Assembly: GCA_965267485.1 (NCBI GenBank)
Contig: OZ254080.1
Coordinates: forward strand, 1-64,000
Origin: JANQJA01 sp965267485
GTDB lineage: Bacteria > Pseudomonadota > Gammaproteobacteria > Pseudomonadales > Azotimanducaceae
Direction of reading: 5' to 3'
DNA: 64,000 bases
Shown here: positions 48,290 to 56,715 of the stretch, one piece after another
How the letters are laid out: each line of letters starts with the position of its first letter
Position numbering within the stretch: position 1 is the first letter of the stretch
Notes under the pieces: generated by a model
Told to the model about the DNA's origin: nothing
Databases searched by the model: none
The model's input: only the letters and a program-made list of their open reading frames with translations
Position numbers and translations under genes: made by a program

Positions 48290-50434
48290 CTACTGGAAGC
48301 GCGCGGTCACCGTCAGGCCGAGGACACGCGGCTCGTTGACGAAGCCGGTGAGGTTGTTGAAGTCGATCGCGCCCTGCACGTTTTCTTCGTCGGTGATGTT
48401 GCGACCGAAGAAGTAGGCTTCCCAGCGACCGTCCTGCTTGCGATAGCCGAACTGTACGCCGGCTTCGAACTGGTCTTCGGTGTAGAACTCCGCAGACTCG
48501 TACAGGAAGATGTTGGTCTCGCCCTGCAGGCCGAAGTCTGCGTACGCGAACAACTCGCCGTCGCCTTCGAGCGGCACCCAGATTTCGCCGGTCACGTTGA
48601 ACGTGTACTTCGGCGCGTTCGGGAACGGGTTGCCGTCCACGAGCGCGAAGCCGTTGGCGTCGATCGGGTCGAGTACCGTGCAGGCGCCGCTGCCGCAGGG
48701 GCCGACGCGCAGGTTCGCATCGTCGATCTCGGTGTCGTTGTAGGCGTAGCCCGCGGTGATCTCGAAGTTGTCGGCGATCAGGAAGCGGCCTTCGATCTCG
48801 AGGCCGGTGCCCGTGCCGCGATCAGCGTTGATCAGCTGGATCGAGTTTGCCGCGCCACCAACAGCCGTGAACTGGATGTCGTCCACGATGTAGTGGAACA
48901 GCGCGCCGCTGATCTCGCCGCGACCGTCAAACAGACGCTGCTTGAAGCCCACCTCGAACGAGTTGCTGGTCTCTGACGTTGCGGTTGACGGCGGTGCCCC
49001 AAACGCGATGTCGCGGCCCTGAATCGTCGGTGCCTTGAAGCCGCTTGCCCAGCGTGCGTACAGAATGCCCGCATCGCTGTGCTTCCAGTTGAGGCTCACG
49101 TCGCCGCTGAACTGATCGTCCGAGAGGTCCACGTTGTAGCCCGGTGCGTCCAGTGACTTCTCGTCGTCGGTGTAGCGAATGCCGCCCACGACCTCGAGGT
49201 TCTCGCCAATCGGCATCGTCGCCTGGCCAAACACGGCCCACGCTTCGTTGTTGTGCACGACGGTGGTCGGCGGAATGAAGAACGGGTTTGTCTCAACCGA
49301 CAGCTCCGAGTCGAAGAAGAACAGGCCCACCTGCCAGCCGAAGCCGTCTTCGAGCGTCGGGTCGTTCGCGAGGCGGAATTCCTGCGTGAACTGCTCGACG
49401 TCGGCCGCGTCCTGCGTCTGCGACGGGAACGGGATGAAGCCCGGGCCCGACTCCGGCAGGAACGCAGCGCCGTAGCCGCCGTCGATGTCGCCGAGGCTGC
49501 GGCCGTCAGCTTCTTCAAAGCCGGTGATCGACGTTAGCGTGAGGTCGTTGAAGGTGTACTCGATGGTCAGGCCAAGACCCGAGCTGTCGTACTCCTGCGG
49601 GTTGTTGTCACCCTCGTCGAAGAACACGAGATCACGATCGAAGTTCTCGTTCAGCTCGTTGCTGCCGGTATCGAAGATGTTGGCGCGGAAGACCGAGGCG
49701 GTGCCGTCGAGTGATCGCGCGTGCAGGTTCAGCAGTGCCGAGAAGTCATCGTTGGGCTCGAACAGCAGCTGGATGCGACCGGCCTGCTCCTCGATGCGGC
49801 CCATCACGGAGCTCTGCGAGGTGAAGCCGTTGTCGATCCAGTCGTCGCGGTTCTGGATGAGGATCGAGGCACGGGCCGACAGCGTATCGCTGAGCCCGCC
49901 GCCAAACGCGGCTTCGAGGTTTGCGGTGCCGAGTGAGCCGGCCGTCGCTTCGATGTAGCCGCTGGTTTCGGTCGTCGGCCGGCGCGAGACCAGCTTGACG
50001 ATACCGGCCGTCGTGTTGCGGCCGAACAGCGAGCCCTGCGGGCCGCGGGAGACTTCGACGCGATCAATGTCAAAGAGCGGGAAGCTCTTGAGGATCACGT
50101 TTTCCATCACGACGTCGTCCATGATCACCGACACCGGCTGGGAGGCCGCGAGGTCGAAGTCGATGTTGCCGAGGCCGCGAATGTAGAAGCGCGGCGCTAC
50201 CCGGCCGTTTGAAGACTCGACGTAGAGTCCCGGGATGCGGGTCGACAGCGCGCGAATGTCGGCGCCGCCGCTGAACAGTGCGTTGAATTCCTTGCCTGCC
50301 ATGTTGGTCACCGAGATCGGCACCTCGAGCAGGTTCTGCTCGCGCTTCTGTGCCGTGACGATGACTTCCTCAAGCTGTGCCTGGGCAGATCCCATTGCCA
50401 TCAGCGCAACCGCGCCGGCCAACAATCGCTTCAT
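48290..50434 (-). CDS. TonB-dependent outer-membrane receptor
   Basis: A 714-residue receptor with a signal peptide (MKRLLAGAVALMAMGSAQA), a TonB box (EEVIVTAQKR), a plug domain (VPISVTNMAGKEF ... RGLGNIDFDLAASQ, DRVEVSRGPQGSLFGRNTTAG) and a long 22-strand barrel ending in the aromatic signature VTARF. The plug and barrel style is common to siderophore and sterol/vitamin receptors in marine gammaproteobacteria; the ligand is not clear. An inverted repeat over its ribosome site (50442-50475) suggests RNA-level control. It follows the P450 gene on the same strand. Confidence 0.94.
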   Translation of the reverse strand: MKRLLAGAVALMAMGSAQAQLEEVIVTAQKREQNLLEVPISVTNMAGKEFNALFSGGADIRALSTRIPGLYVESSNGRVAPRFYIRGLGNIDFDLAASQPVSVIMDDVVMENVILKSFPLFDIDRVEVSRGPQGSLFGRNTTAGIVKLVSRRPTTETSGYIEATAGSLGTANLEAAFGGGLSDTLSARASILIQNRDDWIDNGFTSQSSVMGRIEEQAGRIQLLFEPNDDFSALLNLHARSLDGTASVFRANIFDTGSNELNENFDRDLVFFDEGDNNPQEYDSSGLGLTIEYTFNDLTLTSITGFEEADGRSLGDIDGGYGAAFLPESGPGFIPFPSQTQDAADVEQFTQEFRLANDPTLEDGFGWQVGLFFFDSELSVETNPFFIPPTTVVHNNEAWAVFGQATMPIGENLEVVGGIRYTDDEKSLDAPGYNVDLSDDQFSGDVSLNWKHSDAGILYARWASGFKAPTIQGRDIAFGAPPSTATSETSNSFEVGFKQRLFDGRGEISGALFHYIVDDIQFTAVGGAANSIQLINADRGTGTGLEIEGRFLIADNFEITAGYAYNDTEIDDANLRVGPCGSGACTVLDPIDANGFALVDGNPFPNAPKYTFNVTGEIWVPLEGDGELFAYADFGLQGETNIFLYESAEFYTEDQFEAGVQFGYRKQDGRWEAYFFGRNITDEENVQGAIDFNNLTGFVNEPRVLGLTVTARFQ

Positions 50435-50441
50435 TGACGTG

Positions 50442-50475
50442 ACTCCCCCCGGAGATCGTTAAGAAGCCGGGGAGT
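50442..50475 (-). promoter_or_regulatory. Hairpin masking the ribosome site of the TonB receptor gene
   Basis: On the mRNA, ACUCCCCGG pairs with CCGGGGGGAGU; the second arm holds the GGGGAG ribosome site 7-10 bases ahead of the ATG. The loop is 14 bases. It could end the P450 transcript or set translation. No known riboswitch fold was recognised. Confidence 0.5.
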
Positions 50476-50497
50476 TTAACCGAGCACGGCAGGCAGA

Positions 50498-51799
50498 TCA
50501 GTAAGAATCTGGCGAAACGAGGCGGACGTTCAGGTGTTCCAGCCCACGAAAAAAGGGGTTTCCCTGCCACGCCGGCGCGCGGTCGATGAGTTCGATGCCG
50601 CTGAAGCGATCCAGCAGCGCGTTGAACGCGAGCCGTGCTTCCAGCCTTGCCAGCGCGAGGCCAAGGCACAGGTGAATGCCATAGCCGAACGCCACGTGGC
50701 GGCCGGGGGCGCGATGAATGTCGAACTGCTGCGGCTGCTCGTACGCGGCCGGGTCACGGTTCGCCGCGCCGAGGCTGATCATCACCATCTGGCCAGGGTG
50801 CATCAGCCGGCCGTCGATGCGCGTACGCCGTGCCACGAACCGGACGGTCATCTGGATGGGCGGCTCGAACCGCAGCATCTCCTCGATGGCGCCGGGCAGC
50901 AGCCCGCGGTCATGCCGCAATTCGGCGAGCTGCGCGGGATGTGTCAGCAGCAGGTAGAGGCCGCTCCCGATCAGCCGGGTCGTCGTCTCGTGGCCGGCCG
51001 ACAGCAGCAGGATGCAGGTTGCGATGATCTCTTCGCGGGTCAGGTGGTCGTCGGCTTCCTGCGCCTGCGCGAGGCGCGAGATGAAGTCGTCGCCGGGTTC
51101 CCGCACCTTCTGCGCGACGAGGTCGTTCAGGTAGTCACGCATCTCCCGCTCGGCGCGCGACGCACGGGCGACCATCTCAGGCTGTGCGATCAGCGTCGCG
51201 CCGGTCAACTCGTGAGACCAGCGAACGAAGCGGCCGCGATGTTCGTCGGGCACACCCATCATCTTCGTGATGACCATCACCGGCAGCGGCTCGGCGAGCG
51301 CGGAAACCATGTCTACCGGCTCGCCGGGCGGGATGTCACGCAGCAACCCGTCGATGCATTGCTCAATAAAGGGGGCGAGTGAGTTGATGTATCGCTGGGT
51401 GAACCCCTCTGACACCAGCTTGCGCAGTCGCGTGTGCGCCGGCGGGTCCTGGTTCAGCAGCGGCGGATGGTCGAGAAAGGGTACCGGCTCGCCCTCGGTG
51501 GCGGCGCGCAGCACAGAGGTGATGAATCGCCCGCGCTGGATGTCGTTCGAGAAGTCCGGGCTGCGGAGGATCTCCTGCGCGGCCTGCTGGCCGATCACCA
51601 GCCAGCCGCGATTGGCGTAGGTGCGCAGCACCGGCCCCTTGTCGCGAATCAGCTCCCAGCTCGGGTACGGGTCGCGCCGGAAGTCCGCGGCCGAACGCAG
51701 CGCCGACGTGCCGAGCAGCTTGCCGTCGATGCGGCGCAGGATCCACATCGAACCGAGCAATCCGCGGATGGCAAGACGGGACGCGGCGCGGCGAAGCAT
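50498..51799 (-). CDS. Cytochrome P450
   Basis: A 433-residue bacterial P450. Seen: the I-helix oxygen motif AGHETTTRLI, the K-helix E-x-x-R (EEMLRFEPP region), MVMISLGAANRDPAAYEQP and the heme ligand FGYGIHLCLGLALARLEARL (the Cys binds iron). The N-terminus lacks a membrane anchor, as expected for a soluble class I enzyme. It needs ferredoxin and reductase partners, not seen in the window. It may hydroxylate a fatty acid, sterol or terpene; the receptor next to it could supply the substrate (inference). Confidence 0.95.
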   Translation of the reverse strand: MLRRAASRLAIRGLLGSMWILRRIDGKLLGTSALRSAADFRRDPYPSWELIRDKGPVLRTYANRGWLVIGQQAAQEILRSPDFSNDIQRGRFITSVLRAATEGEPVPFLDHPPLLNQDPPAHTRLRKLVSEGFTQRYINSLAPFIEQCIDGLLRDIPPGEPVDMVSALAEPLPVMVITKMMGVPDEHRGRFVRWSHELTGATLIAQPEMVARASRAEREMRDYLNDLVAQKVREPGDDFISRLAQAQEADDHLTREEIIATCILLLSAGHETTTRLIGSGLYLLLTHPAQLAELRHDRGLLPGAIEEMLRFEPPIQMTVRFVARRTRIDGRLMHPGQMVMISLGAANRDPAAYEQPQQFDIHRAPGRHVAFGYGIHLCLGLALARLEARLAFNALLDRFSGIELIDRAPAWQGNPFFRGLEHLNVRLVSPDSY

Positions 51800-51832
51800 C
51801 AGGCTAGATTGCCCGTGGCCAGCCGCGGCGGG

Positions 51833-52324
51833 CTAGCACGTGGGCGGTGACTCCAGCTGCGGCAGCATCGCCACGACCTCGGGCGTGCAGTTCGAAGCCG
51901 GTGGGAAGATCGCGGTGCGGCCGAACATCGGCATGCCGACGTAGCCACGAATCTCCAGGTCGCCGTCGCCGTTGACCTTCATCCGGCTCTGGTAGGTATT
52001 GCCGGTTGCGGGATCGTAGATCTTGCCCTGCCATCGTCCGTCTTCGTACGCGTACTCCGAGAACATATGCAAACCGATCAGCGGGCGCGACTGCAAGGCC
52101 GGCTCGGGGTTTTCGGTGTCCATGCGGGGCTTGCCGTCGAGGCCTTCGCGCTCGCCGAGCTCGTAGGTGGGGGAGTTCAGTGCCCGTATCTGCCCGTAGA
52201 GCGCGCCTTCTTTCTCGTAGATTTCGAAGATGGAGTCACCGGTGCTCCAGTAGCCCTTCACCGCGTCGCGGTCGGCAAACGCCGGCGCCGAGATCATCAG
52301 CATGAGTACGATCAGTCGCTTCAT
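51833..52324 (-). CDS. DUF2147-family exported protein
   Basis: A 163-residue protein with a signal peptide (MKRLIVLMLMISAPAFA) and the DUF2147 core: VKGYWSTGDSIFEIYEKEG, YGQIRALNSP, GKIYDPATGNTYQSRMKVN and LEIRGYVGMPMFGRTAIF. The family is a lipocalin-like periplasmic fold, often near membrane-lipid or uptake genes. No reaction is known. It lies between the P450 and flavin oxidoreductase genes, twelve bases after the latter. Confidence 0.9.
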   Translation of the reverse strand: MKRLIVLMLMISAPAFADRDAVKGYWSTGDSIFEIYEKEGALYGQIRALNSPTYELGEREGLDGKPRMDTENPEPALQSRPLIGLHMFSEYAYEDGRWQGKIYDPATGNTYQSRMKVNGDGDLEIRGYVGMPMFGRTAIFPPASNCTPEVVAMLPQLESPPTC

Positions 52325-52336
52325 TCGTTGGTCCTG

Positions 52337-53311
52337 TCAGAGTTGCTGTAGCGCCTTTGCCAGCTCGTTGGCGCTGGTGTAGGCATCTTCGACGGTGCTG
52401 CCGAGGCACCAGTCCCCGCACGCCGCAAGTCTTTGACCCTCATCCACCCAAAAAGGTTGCGCCAGCGGCGCGCGGGTTCGGGAAAAGCGCCAGCGATGCG
52501 CGCTTGCGCCGGCCAGTGCCTCGCTCTCGATTCCGGTGACGTCGGCGACGGCATCGGCGAGGGCAGGCACCAGCGTTGTCGGGTCTTCCTCGAGATGGGC
52601 CTGCGCCCAGGTCGCCGTCGCGTGGGCGACGAGCGACGGCGAGCAGTCCCGCCCCGGACGCCGATCCGACATCGTGACCCACGAAATCACGTCGTTACGC
52701 ACCACCGCCGCATCGAACGGCAGCACGATGTCGTCAGGCAGCGGCGCCATGAGCGCGAAGCAGGGCTCGAACGTGACGCGCTCGAACGGCGGGTTGGCAG
52801 CGCTGGCGAAGCAGCGCGCGGCCTGCGGCGCGGGTGCGGTGCTGATGATCCAGTCGAACGGGCCGAAGCGCTGCTCGTCAGTCGTGACGAGCCAGCTCGC
52901 ACCGTCCCGTCGCTCCACCTTCGCGATCTCGGTGCCGGCGTGGAATGGCACGTCTGCCATGAGCGCCTTGCACAGTCCGTTCATCCGCGGCGCCGCGACA
53001 TAGTGCGGCTCGAACCACGGGCGCTTGAACGGGCGCTGGTCCCGGCTGAGCGTGGTGATGTTCGGTGTCCACGGGGCGACCGTCCCGGCGTCGACCCACG
53101 GTGCAAGAAACGCCTGGAAGGAGGGCGTTCGCGCGGTGAAGAACTGTGCGCCATGGTCGAACTGGTGGGTGTCCGTGTAGCGCGAGGCCATTCGCCCGCC
53201 CATGCCGCGTGCCTTGTCGAACAGCGTAATGTTCGCACGCCCGCGCAGGCGGCTTACGAGCGTCGCTGCCGCAATGCCGGTGCCGATGATGGCAATGTCG
53301 TGATGATCCAT
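52337..53311 (-). CDS. Renalase-like flavin oxidoreductase
   Basis: A 324-residue FAD protein. Seen: the N-terminal FAD loop IAIIGTGIAAATLVSRL, then TLFDKARGMGGRMASRY, the family signature, followed by DHGAQFFTAR, and a C-terminal ACGDWCLGSTVEDAYTSANEL. These features place it with the bacterial renalase/amine-oxidase-like group (also called NAD(P)/FAD-dependent oxidoreductase), which oxidises aberrant dihydro-nicotinamides or amines. The substrate here is not known. It is divergent from the DCC1-family gene with about 30 bases between starts. Confidence 0.9.
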   Translation of the reverse strand: MDHHDIAIIGTGIAAATLVSRLRGRANITLFDKARGMGGRMASRYTDTHQFDHGAQFFTARTPSFQAFLAPWVDAGTVAPWTPNITTLSRDQRPFKRPWFEPHYVAAPRMNGLCKALMADVPFHAGTEIAKVERRDGASWLVTTDEQRFGPFDWIISTAPAPQAARCFASAANPPFERVTFEPCFALMAPLPDDIVLPFDAAVVRNDVISWVTMSDRRPGRDCSPSLVAHATATWAQAHLEEDPTTLVPALADAVADVTGIESEALAGASAHRWRFSRTRAPLAQPFWVDEGQRLAACGDWCLGSTVEDAYTSANELAKALQQL

Positions 53312-53342
53312 GGGGCCTTTTACGTCGCGGCCCCCGTGGCAG

Positions 53343-53723
53343 ATGATCCGCGCAGTCCAGCGCGCCGTAAGCGAGGGTTATTTCGACGGCCAGTGCCCGC
53401 TCTGCCGGTTCGAGATGGATCACCTGCGCCGCTGGGCCGACGACTCCCTGGAACTCGTGGATATCCACGACGTGGAGTCAGCGTCGCTGCCTGATCGCGA
53501 GACCCTGCTCGGTGTGCTTCACCTTCGCACCGCTGACGGCGATTGGCTCCGGGGCATCGACGCCTCGGTACGCGCGTGGCAGGCGACCCGGGTTGGCTGG
53601 CTCTGGTCGGTACTGCGGCTCCCGCTCATCGCGCCGGTGGCCGATCGCGCTTACGCGTGGTGGGCGCGTCGCCGCTTCGAGCGGCTATACGGCAGAGATT
53701 GCCCAGCCAAAGAGCAGGTGTGA
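53343..53723 (+). CDS. DCC1-like thiol-disulfide protein (DUF393)
   Basis: A 126-residue protein whose start shows the DCC motif: GYFDGQCPLCRFEMDHLRRW, with Cys-x-x-Cys typical of DUF393/thiol-disulfide oxidoreductases. A C-terminal stretch (WLWSVLRLPLIAPVADRAYA) is hydrophobic and the end is basic (RRRFERLYGRD). ATG 53343 is chosen since the longer frame overlaps the divergent start. Its 3' end overlaps the convergent DUF3429 gene by 39 bases, an unusually long overlap. Confidence 0.82.
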   Translation: MIRAVQRAVSEGYFDGQCPLCRFEMDHLRRWADDSLELVDIHDVESASLPDRETLLGVLHLRTADGDWLRGIDASVRAWQATRVGWLWSVLRLPLIAPVADRAYAWWARRRFERLYGRDCPAKEQV

Positions 53724-54146
53724 GCCTGCCGCGATCATCGACACGCGGTTGCGCATGGCGCGGTAGTACGCCGGCTGTCGGCTGAGTCCCGGCAGTCGGC
53801 GCTCGAGAAAGACCAGCGCCACATACGCACCGGCCAGCGCAAAGATCGCGACAGTGCCCGGGAACAGCACGACCATCGCCACCGCGAAGATCACGACAAG
53901 GTTGCTCGCGACGAGCAGCATCGTGCGCAGTGACGTCGAGATCTCCCGCATCACCAGCGCCATGCCCCACCAGCTTCCGCCGAGGAACGCGATGATCGCG
54001 AGTGAATACGCCGTCATGGCCGCGAGCGCGAAGTCCGGCGCCACATGCAGGAACGACATCAGCGTGAGCGCGAGAAACGGCGCCGCGCCCGCGTAGGCGA
54101 GCACCACCGCCGTCTTTTCGTGTTGTGCCTGGGGTGTCTCGGACAT
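53685..54146 (-). CDS. DUF3429 membrane protein
   Basis: A 153-residue inner-membrane protein with five hydrophobic segments (APFLALTLMSFL, AYSLAIIAFLGGSWWGMALV, TMLLVASNLVVIFAVAMVVL, TVAIFALAGAYVALVFLE and SMIAAGSHLLFGWAI). The phrase AFLGGSWWG and L-F-G-W near the end are typical of DUF3429. Function unknown. ATG 54146 lies one base after the stop of the epimerase gene, so both share a transcript. Confidence 0.85.
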   Translation of the reverse strand: MSETPQAQHEKTAVVLAYAGAAPFLALTLMSFLHVAPDFALAAMTAYSLAIIAFLGGSWWGMALVMREISTSLRTMLLVASNLVVIFAVAMVVLFPGTVAIFALAGAYVALVFLERRLPGLSRQPAYYRAMRNRVSMIAAGSHLLFGWAISAV

Positions 54147-54147
54147 G

Positions 54148-55041
54148 TCAGCCAACCGCCTCCCGCAGTGCGGATTCGAGTTCCGGGTGGGTGAAGTCGA
54201 AGCCGGCGGCGGTGAGTCGCGCGGGTACGACGCGTTGCCCGCCGAGCAGCAGCTGTGACATCTCGCCGAGCGCAAGCTTCAGCGCGAACGCGGGCGCCGC
54301 TATCGGGAAGACCGGGCGGTTCAGGGCACCGGCCAGCGCGCGGGTGAACGCGGCGTTGTCGACGGGGTTCGGCGCGCAGGCATTTATTGCACCGTCTACT
54401 TCCTGCGCCAGTGCGAACTCGATGACGCGAACCATGTCCTCGCGCGAGATCCAGCTCATGTATTGCCGGCCCGACCCGAGCCGGGTGCCGAGGCCCAGCC
54501 TGAATGGAAGTTTGAGCGGTGCGAGAAAGCCGCCGTCTGGCCCCATGACAAGACCGATGCGCATCTTGACCACGCGTGCACCCCAGTCGGCGGCGGCATC
54601 GGCAGCGCGTTCCCAGTCGGCGCAGAGCGTCTGGGCGAAGTCCGGGATGGGCACGGCTGACTCATCGAGCTCGACATCGCCCTGGTCGCCATAGTAGCCG
54701 ACCGCAGAGCCGCTGACGAAGACGGTTGGGGGCGAGGGTGATGCCGCCAGTGTGCGACACAGTGATTCCGTCAGCGCAATGCGGCTGTCCCGCAGCTTCT
54801 GCTTGCGGCCGCGCGTCCACAGCCCGCCCGCAATCGATTCGCCGGCGAGATTAATGACCGCATCAAAGGATTCACCGCGGATCTCGTCAATGCCCGAGAA
54901 ACCGCGGACGCCGTTGCCGCAGCGCGCCTCGACGCTGTCGGGCCGGCGAGACAGCACGTGCAGTTCGTGCCCGGCCGACAGCAGCCGCGGGCAGAGCGCC
55001 TGGCCAATGTAGCCGGTGCCACCTGTGATGAGTATTCGCAT
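54148..55041 (-). CDS. TIGR01777/YfcH-type NAD-dependent epimerase
   Basis: A 297-residue extended SDR of the YfcH/SulA group. Seen: ILITGGTGYIGQALCPRL, GESFDAVINLAGESIAGGLW, VFVSGSAVGYYGDQGDVELDE (catalytic Tyr pair) and WISREDMVRVIEFAL. GGAGGAACC precedes ATG 55041. The biological role in E. coli is not settled; it is thought to act in cell division or sugar nucleotide metabolism. It heads the pair with the DUF3429 gene. Confidence 0.9.
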   Translation of the reverse strand: MRILITGGTGYIGQALCPRLLSAGHELHVLSRRPDSVEARCGNGVRGFSGIDEIRGESFDAVINLAGESIAGGLWTRGRKQKLRDSRIALTESLCRTLAASPSPPTVFVSGSAVGYYGDQGDVELDESAVPIPDFAQTLCADWERAADAAADWGARVVKMRIGLVMGPDGGFLAPLKLPFRLGLGTRLGSGRQYMSWISREDMVRVIEFALAQEVDGAINACAPNPVDNAAFTRALAGALNRPVFPIAAPAFALKLALGEMSQLLLGGQRVVPARLTAAGFDFTHPELESALREAVG

Positions 55042-55087
55042 GGTTCCTCCGTTCGTACACGAGTGTACGTTCGAACGGTGTATTGGC

Positions 55088-55945
55088 TCACGACCCGCCG
55101 GGTTTGCCGAGCGCGTCTGCCTTGTCGTTGGCCTCGTCGAGGCCCACCAGGCGATTGAACCCGGCGAAGGATTCACGCGCCGTGGCGGGTGCGTAGCCCG
55201 TCGCCATCACCTGATAGGTGTTGCGCAGGTTGGCGGTGACATGGAGGAGGGCGGTAACCGGCTGCAGCCCGAGCCGATAGCCCATGTTCGACAGCGTCGG
55301 CCAGTCGAGCCAGGGCGTCTTGCCATCCTCGACGAGATTGATGACGAGGGGCGTACCGCGAAAGGTGTCCGCGATCTTGCGAATCTCGCGGATCGAGGCC
55401 GGCGCCTCGATGAAGAGGATGTCGGCGCCGGCGTCCAGAAACAGGCTGCCGCGATCGAGCGCCTCATCGAGGCTGTCAGTTGCGCGCGCGTCAGTGCGTG
55501 CCATCACCAGCAGGTCGTCGCTGGCGCGGCTGTCGACCGCGGCGCGAATGCGTGCCACGGCCTCGTCCTGCGATACCACGGATTTGTTCTCCATGTGACC
55601 ACAGCGCTTGGGGTGCACCTGGTCTTCGAGCTGCAGGCAGGCCACGCCTGCGCGCTCGTATTCGCGCACGGTGCGGGCGACGTTCTGCACCCCGCCGTAG
55701 CCGGTGTCAGCGTCGGCAATCACCGGGCGCCCGCCCGCGGCATCCACAATGCGCGCCGCGGCATCGGCCATCTCGCCGAGCGACAGCAGGCCGACGTCCG
55801 GCTTGCCGTACGTGGCGCCGGCCACCGAGAAACCCGACATGTACAGCGCCTCGAACCCGGTCTCGACGGCGAGTCTCGTGCTGAGGCCGTCGTAGACACC
55901 GGGTGCGATGATGAGCTCGCCGCGCGCCAGCAGATTGCGGAGCAT
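55088..55945 (-). CDS. Isocitrate lyase/PEP mutase-family protein
   Basis: A 285-residue TIM-barrel lyase. Seen: LIIAPGVYDGLSTRLA, PVIADADTGYGGVQNVART, CLQLEDQVHPKRCGHMENK (metal and catalytic loop with KRCGH), and ARTDARATDSLDEALDRGSL. It is nearest carboxy-PEP mutase/oxaloacetate decarboxylase and 2-methylisocitrate lyase-like enzymes, which break carbon-carbon bonds next to a carboxylate. Together with the true isocitrate lyase (8758) the genome has at least two family members. Exact substrate not deducible. Confidence 0.9.
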   Translation of the reverse strand: MLRNLLARGELIIAPGVYDGLSTRLAVETGFEALYMSGFSVAGATYGKPDVGLLSLGEMADAAARIVDAAGGRPVIADADTGYGGVQNVARTVREYERAGVACLQLEDQVHPKRCGHMENKSVVSQDEAVARIRAAVDSRASDDLLVMARTDARATDSLDEALDRGSLFLDAGADILFIEAPASIREIRKIADTFRGTPLVINLVEDGKTPWLDWPTLSNMGYRLGLQPVTALLHVTANLRNTYQVMATGYAPATARESFAGFNRLVGLDEANDKADALGKPGGS

Positions 55946-56019
55946 GATTCCCCCCGACGTGATGATGAAAGGATACTATCACCGTGTCCGATGAATGCAT
56001 CAAGCCAGAGGAACGATCC

Positions 56020-56673
56020 ATGCCCAGACTTCGAGAAGTATCGCGCGCGGAGGCAGACCCCTCCATTCTCCCCCTGTACGACGCTCTGTTCGGTGACCGC
56101 GACCCGGTGGCCGAGCCCGGCACCGCGACCGGTACGCCCGGCAACTGGTGGACGGTCTTCGCGCTCATTCCCGAGTGCTTCAACCACTGTGTCGCCGGCT
56201 TCCAGTTCTACCGCTCGAAGCAGCGCAAGCTCTCGCCGAAGCTGCGTGAACTCGGGCAGACCCGTGCCGGATTCGCCCGCGGCAGTAAGTTCGTGTTCTC
56301 GCAGCACTGCAAATCGCTGCGGGCCGTCGGCTTCACAGAGGAACAGATCGAGGCGATCCCGCACTGGGCGGCGTCAGACCTGTTCGATGAGATCGAGCGG
56401 GCGGTGCTGGCCTATACCGACGATCTGGTGCTGCAGGGTGGCCGCGTGCCTGACGGCACGTTTGAGGTGTTGAAGAAACATCTTTCTGACGAAGAGATCC
56501 TGGAGCTCACCTACATCACCTGCACCTACGAGATGCACGCGACGATGTGCCGGGCGCTTCGCCTCGAATACGACGATGTGGATGAGCGCATTCGCGAGAT
56601 TCCCGCGCCCGAAGACGACCTCAAAAAGATGGACTTCATGAGCGCCGTCGACCGGGACAAGCGGGACAAATAA
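56020..56673 (+). CDS. Carboxymuconolactone decarboxylase/AhpD-like protein
   Basis: A 217-residue protein of the carboxymuconolactone-decarboxylase fold, helical and alkylhydroperoxidase-like: PLYDALFGDRDPVAEPG, LSPKLRELGQTRAGFARG, SQHCKSLRAVGFTEEQIEAI, ELTYITCTYEMHATMCRAL. The AhpD Cys-x-x-Cys pair is absent (only SQHC), so peroxidase activity is doubtful. ATG 56020 follows GAGGAAC; GTG 55984 could add twelve residues. It is divergent from the lyase gene. Confidence 0.85.
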   Translation: MPRLREVSRAEADPSILPLYDALFGDRDPVAEPGTATGTPGNWWTVFALIPECFNHCVAGFQFYRSKQRKLSPKLRELGQTRAGFARGSKFVFSQHCKSLRAVGFTEEQIEAIPHWAASDLFDEIERAVLAYTDDLVLQGGRVPDGTFEVLKKHLSDEEILELTYITCTYEMHATMCRALRLEYDDVDERIREIPAPEDDLKKMDFMSAVDRDKRDK

Positions 56674-56674
56674 A

Positions 56675-56697
56675 AAGGGCAGCGTTGCGCTGCCCTT
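56675..56697. terminator. Hairpin terminator between convergent genes
   Basis: AAGGGCAGCG and CGCTGCCCTT flank a TTG loop. The A-run before it serves the minus-strand SDR transcript as a U-run. The plus side has only two extra T, so it works mainly leftward. Confidence 0.75.
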
Positions 56698-56715
56698 CGT
56701 TCAAACAGGTTGGCC

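Noticed and set aside
55016..56473. A 485-codon plus-strand frame opposite the lyase gene
   Set aside because: The minus-strand PEP-mutase-like gene and the plus-strand AhpD-like gene in another frame account for the region; no domain in this frame.
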